Shown piece after piece: positions 62,601 to 64,000 of a DNA stretch of 64,000 bases (the first letter of the stretch is position 1; each line of letters starts with the position of its first letter). The position numbers and the translations under genes were made by a program. The stretch covers positions 62,001 to 126,000 of the forward strand of contig NZ_FWFT01000001.1 of NCBI RefSeq assembly GCF_900172275.1. The letters run 5' to 3'. Under the pieces are notes generated by a model. The model did no database searches, was not told the DNA's origin, and saw only the letters and a program-made list of their open reading frames with translations. The DNA is from Pseudooctadecabacter jejudonensis. GTDB lineage: Bacteria > Pseudomonadota > Alphaproteobacteria > Rhodobacterales > Rhodobacteraceae.

Positions 62601-63909
62601 CTTGTCCAGCTCTTATGTAAATCATTGGGTTTACGGGTCGACCGCCTACGCGGATTTCGTAGTGAAGGTGCGGGCCAGTGGACCGTCCAGAATTGCCAAT
62701 ATCACCAATTCTGTCCCCGCGCGAGACCCTTTGTCCCACATCGACGCGCATTCGGTTCAGGTGGGCGTAGCGGGTTTCAATGCCAAAGGCGTGTTGCACC
62801 TTGATCAGGCGGCCATAGCCGGACGACCAACCGGCAAAGGTCACCACGCCGTCCGCCGGCGCCACGATGGGCGTGCCGATGGGAGCTGCAAAGTCGGTGC
62901 CGTTGTGCATCCGGCCCCAGCGCATCCCAAAACCGGAGGTGAAGCGGAAGCCTGATGTGACAGGCATATCAAACGGGATGCGTTCGGCGGCGATCCGGTA
63001 GAGGTTCAGCCGGTCCATGGAGCCCAGGATGCCGTTGGCGCGGGCGGCGTCCGGGTCAATATCCCCCCCACGGGTGGAGAATTGCAGGGGCGTCAGGGGG
63101 CCACCGGTGCCTGAATAGCCACGCCGAATTTCTCCCAGCACGTTGTCGGGGTTCATGCCAGCCGCGCGGAACATGTTGTCGAGAGGTTCGACGGAGACCG
63201 TGAACGCCTCTTCCAACTGGCGGAAGATCTGGTCATTGCGTTCTTGCAGAAGACGCAGTTCCAGTTCCATTTCCGCCGCATGAGAAAGGGCGAATTCTGC
63301 GTCGGAGGCGATCTTGTCCCGTTCGGCTGCGGTTTCGGCCAAGGCGTCGGCCAGCAGATCGACGGTTCCTGCGGCGTCACCGGATTGAGCAAAGCCACCT
63401 GGTGCAGTGCCGTCACCGGCCAAGGCGGCCTCTAGGGCGGCGATCTGGTCTTCGGCGGCGCGGCGGGCGGTCATGGTGGTGCGCAGATTGGCCTGAATGA
63501 CTTCGAGGCCGGTTTCAAGTTCACGGCGTCGATCTTCGGAGCGCAGCAATTCCGATTGCATCAAGGAAATCTGGTCGAGCGCAGAGGAAAACCGCTGTTG
63601 AGCGGCAACAGCCTCAGCCGCGCGGGTGTCGCGTTCAACGCTCAAGACGTTGAGGCGGTCCTCATAGGTGGCTTGATCGCGTTGGGCCTGCGCGCGGAAA
63701 TTTCCGGCTCCGATGCTGTCCATCAAAAGGATGGCGGTGGCGATGATTGTCCAACTGACCACCACAACGCCCCCCGTCCACGCCACAAGCTGGGTTTCCG
63801 GTTTAAGGCGGATAAACCGCGTTTCTGTATCTGACCGCAAAAAGAGGCGTTTTTCCGGAAAACGCTTTTCGAGGGCCACATGCAATTTGTGTATCAATCT
63901 TGATTTCAA
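62590..63909 (-). CDS. M23 family metallopeptidase, membrane-anchored
   Basis: From TTG at 63909 the product has 439 residues. A membrane helix lies at about residues 43-65 (WTGGVVVVSWTIIATAILLM), followed by a coiled coil of about 170 residues. The C-terminal LytM/M23 domain has HNGTDFAAPIGTP (zinc His/Asp), YGRLIKVQHAFGIETRYAHL and GPHLHYEIRV (zinc His). It probably cuts peptidoglycan crosslinks under bactofilin control. The frame stays open to the window edge; the start is inferred from the usual beginning MKSRLIHKLHVALEKRFPE. Confidence 0.9.
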   Translation of the reverse strand: MKSRLIHKLHVALEKRFPEKRLFLRSDTETRFIRLKPETQLVAWTGGVVVVSWTIIATAILLMDSIGAGNFRAQAQRDQATYEDRLNVLSVERDTRAAEAVAAQQRFSSALDQISLMQSELLRSEDRRRELETGLEVIQANLRTTMTARRAAEDQIAALEAALAGDGTAPGGFAQSGDAAGTVDLLADALAETAAERDKIASDAEFALSHAAEMELELRLLQERNDQIFRQLEEAFTVSVEPLDNMFRAAGMNPDNVLGEIRRGYSGTGGPLTPLQFSTRGGDIDPDAARANGILGSMDRLNLYRIAAERIPFDMPVTSGFRFTSGFGMRWGRMHNGTDFAAPIGTPIVAPADGVVTFAGWSSGYGRLIKVQHAFGIETRYAHLNRMRVDVGQRVSRGDRIGDIGNSGRSTGPHLHYEIRVGGRPVNPMIYIRAGQDVF

Positions 63910-64000
63910 GGTGCTGTCCCGATCCGTCCCTACTCCTGACGAGAGCCCCCCAGCGTCCTGCGTCCCGCGATTGGTAGCGAATGGGGGATTCGCTGGCAAG

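Overview
The window is chromosomal DNA of an alphaproteobacterium, almost certainly a member of the Rhodobacteraceae (Roseobacter group). Pointers are a HemA-type 5-aminolevulinate synthase of about 407 residues with an FnrL-like site upstream, alphaproteobacterial SspB, an RNase E with a long acidic insertion in its S1 domain, DUF4169 and ribbon-helix-helix small proteins beside fumC, ChrA, several TRAP/Dct regulators, and moderately high GC with dense, short-gapped operons. I cannot name the species.

Layout. 1-5.4 kb: end of purS, purQ, a DctB/DctD-like two-component pair, a HAD phosphatase and an unknown membrane protein. 5.4-11.2 kb: long leader and rne, a TusA-like protein, ccdA, an unknown hydrolase-like membrane protein. 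11.2-17.9 kb: two cytochrome P450 genes flanking RHH, DUF4169, VOC, fumC, sspB and chrA. 18-24.9 kb: a second DctB/DctD-like pair followed by a complete TRAP transporter dctPQM. 25-31.4 kb: tpiA, a 2OG-Fe(II) oxygenase, TfoX-like, an A-type Fe-S carrier, SufT-like, a RimB-RimK fusion, tgt. 31.6-37.7 kb: lon with a sigma-32-like promoter, an S74-domain protein, an HU with a histone-H1-like tail, tRNA-Val, a DadA-like dehydrogenase behind a tandem glycine riboswitch, a histidine phosphatase. 37.7-40.2 kb is the only clearly accessory stretch: tRNA-Val with a repeated 3' half, a multiply broken WcbI-like gene and a GSCFA gene. 40.2-48.4 kb: DEAD-box helicase, pirin, polysaccharide deacetylase, two tRNA-Asp genes, an S41 peptidase, a 152-bp tandem array and an M20 dipeptidase. 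48.5-54.9 kb: hemA, RodZ-like, ispG, DsbA-like, M48 protease. 54.9-64 kb: aminotransferase, amiC, a methyltransferase, mrcA, prfB, bactofilin and M23 peptidase.

Themes. Two DctB/DctD-like systems are present and in both the regulator has lost sequence features needed for sigma-54 activation. A perfect 20-bp palindrome lies in the promoter region of dctPQM. Cell-envelope genes (rodZ-like, amiC, mrcA, bactofilin, M23) cluster in the last 15 kb. No prophage, transposase or CRISPR array was seen.

The most unusual feature is a dispersed intergenic element: seven copies of a 20-nt motif GGTATTTTTGACCCAAAGAA, five of them preceded by one or more hairpins. Within the hairpins that share flanking sequence, stem bases change in a compensatory way, so the structure looks conserved rather than the sequence.
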